This document shows, one piece after another, positions 4,711-5,416 of a DNA stretch of 5,416 nucleotides (positions are counted from its first letter, which is position 1; every line of letters begins with the position of its first letter). The position numbers and the translations under genes are program-made. The notes under the pieces are model-generated. The model ran no database searches. It was not told where the DNA came from and saw nothing but the letters and a program-made list of their open reading frames with translations. The stretch is taken from NCBI GenBank assembly GCA_011522905.1, contig WTIB01000197.1, positions 1 to 5,416 of the forward strand. Reading direction: 5' to 3'. Origin of the DNA: Crocinitomicaceae bacterium (GTDB lineage Bacteria > Bacteroidota > Bacteroidia > Flavobacteriales_D > Crocinitomicaceae).

Positions 4711-5416
4711 ATGATCAGAAAAGCACTATTTCTTTGTCTTATTTGTGGAACATTTACAACTAAAGCACAGACTTATAATTTTGGTTTAAACAGTTTTTCA
4801 TTTTTAAATTCAATATACAGTGCGAGATCGGCAGGATTAGGTTCAAATCTAATTACAGTCAGTGATAAAGATATTGGCTTATCTGTTGAAAACCCTTCCC
4901 TTCTAAATAAAAACCACGTCAATAACCTCCAAATCAATCAAGCGCTAATGCCTACAGGTGTTCAGCTAGGGATGCTTGCTTATGCTTATCAAAGTAAGTA
5001 TGGGCTTTTTTCACCGGTCATTCGATTTCAAAACTATGGGAAATTTCAGGGAACAGATGAGCTTGGTAACAATACCAATACCTTTACAGCTATTGAATAT
5101 TCCCTAGGAATGAATTACAGCCAAGAGGTTGGGAAAACGATTAAAATAGGTGCAGGAATTTACCTTATTGGTTCCCATATGGACGTATATTCTTCTTTAG
5201 GAATACATGGAACTATGGGAGCCACCTATACGCATCCTGATCAAAACTTTTCCGCTGCATTTGTTGTAAAAAACATTGGCTATCAGCTGGTCTCATATGA
5301 AAATACAGAAAGGGCTCCTCTGCCCGTTGAAGTCCAATCGGGAATTACTTATAAATTAAAACATGCGCCATTTCGTGTTTCGATATTGGGACATCATCTA
5401 AACCATTGGAAAATAT
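4711..5416 (+). CDS. porQ: Type IX secretion system protein PorQ, 3'-partial
   Basis: The frame is open for 235 codons to the right edge, so the C-terminus is missing; family members are usually about 330-350 residues. A signal peptide is clear: MIRK, a hydrophobic core (5-15), and a probable signal peptidase I site after TKA (residue 19). The mature protein shows the PorQ pattern of an outer-membrane beta-barrel: FLN-x4-SARSAGLGSN (31-46), the NPSLLN motif (61-66), NYGKFQGTDELGN (108-120), YSSLGIHGTMGATY (160-173), FVVKNIGYQL (184-193) and LKHAPFRVSILGHHL (216-230). PorQ is an outer-membrane component of the type IX secretion system; in Porphyromonas it is linked to PorU, PorV and PorZ, which process cargo and anchor it to surface lipopolysaccharide. 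Its presence implies export of CTD-bearing surface enzymes or gliding adhesins by this cell. ATG 4711 is chosen because the signal peptide begins there. It is divergent from the hypothetical/sigma pair. In many relatives cmk lies close by, but that region is outside the window. Confidence 0.9.
   Translation, partial: MIRKALFLCLICGTFTTKAQTYNFGLNSFSFLNSIYSARSAGLGSNLITVSDKDIGLSVENPSLLNKNHVNNLQINQALMPTGVQLGMLAYAYQSKYGLFSPVIRFQNYGKFQGTDELGNNTNTFTAIEYSLGMNYSQEVGKTIKIGAGIYLIGSHMDVYSSLGIHGTMGATYTHPDQNFSAAFVVKNIGYQLVSYENTERAPLPVEVQSGITYKLKHAPFRVSILGHHLNHWKI

Noticed and set aside
4735..4749. Lipoprotein signal in PorQ (Cys at residues 9 and 12)
   Set aside because: The cysteines are within the hydrophobic core and lack a proper lipobox; a signal peptidase I site after residue 19 fits better.

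Overview
The window is AT-rich and gene-dense, and it looks like a chromosomal segment of a Bacteroidota bacterium, probably from the Cytophagales or Flavobacteriales side. Three things point there. The last gene encodes PorQ, an outer-membrane component of the type IX secretion system, which is essentially confined to this phylum. A PlsC-like and an OlsB/GlsB-like acyltransferase lie side by side, as in Bacteroidota aminolipid synthesis. The gene starts lack Shine-Dalgarno sequences and have A-rich leaders, and one intergenic gap carries an exact match to the Bacteroidota -7 promoter box (TAnnTTTG). I see no mobile element, CRISPR array, tRNA or rRNA.

Layout. (1) At the left edge, on the + strand, is the C-terminal part of a UvrC/Cho-like GIY-YIG nuclease whose reading frame runs out of the window. 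Five bases later comes a PhnP-like metallo-beta-lactamase-fold hydrolase; these two probably share a transcript. (2) After a 67-base gap with a promoter candidate comes a two-gene + strand operon with a 2-base gap: a PlsC-family O-acyltransferase and a GNAT-fold N-acyltransferase. By analogy with OlsB/OlsA and GlsB/GlsA, they would make an N-acyl amino acid and then esterify its 3-hydroxyl, giving a glycine- or ornithine-type membrane aminolipid. (3) A - strand pair follows: a 206-residue protein of unknown function, then, 5 bases later, a divergent ECF-like sigma factor. The sigma factor's stop codon directly abuts the stop codon of the GNAT gene, so the two transcripts converge with no spacer. 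(4) A 96-base divergent intergenic region separates this pair from porQ on the + strand, which has a signal peptide and is cut off by the right edge of the window.

Most of the window is familiar housekeeping, envelope and secretion content. The least explained part is the - strand pair: an unrecognised alpha/beta-looking protein tightly linked to a sigma-like regulator and transcribed divergently from a secretion gene. The functional link between them is inference. I did not find convincing evidence of a wholly new system.
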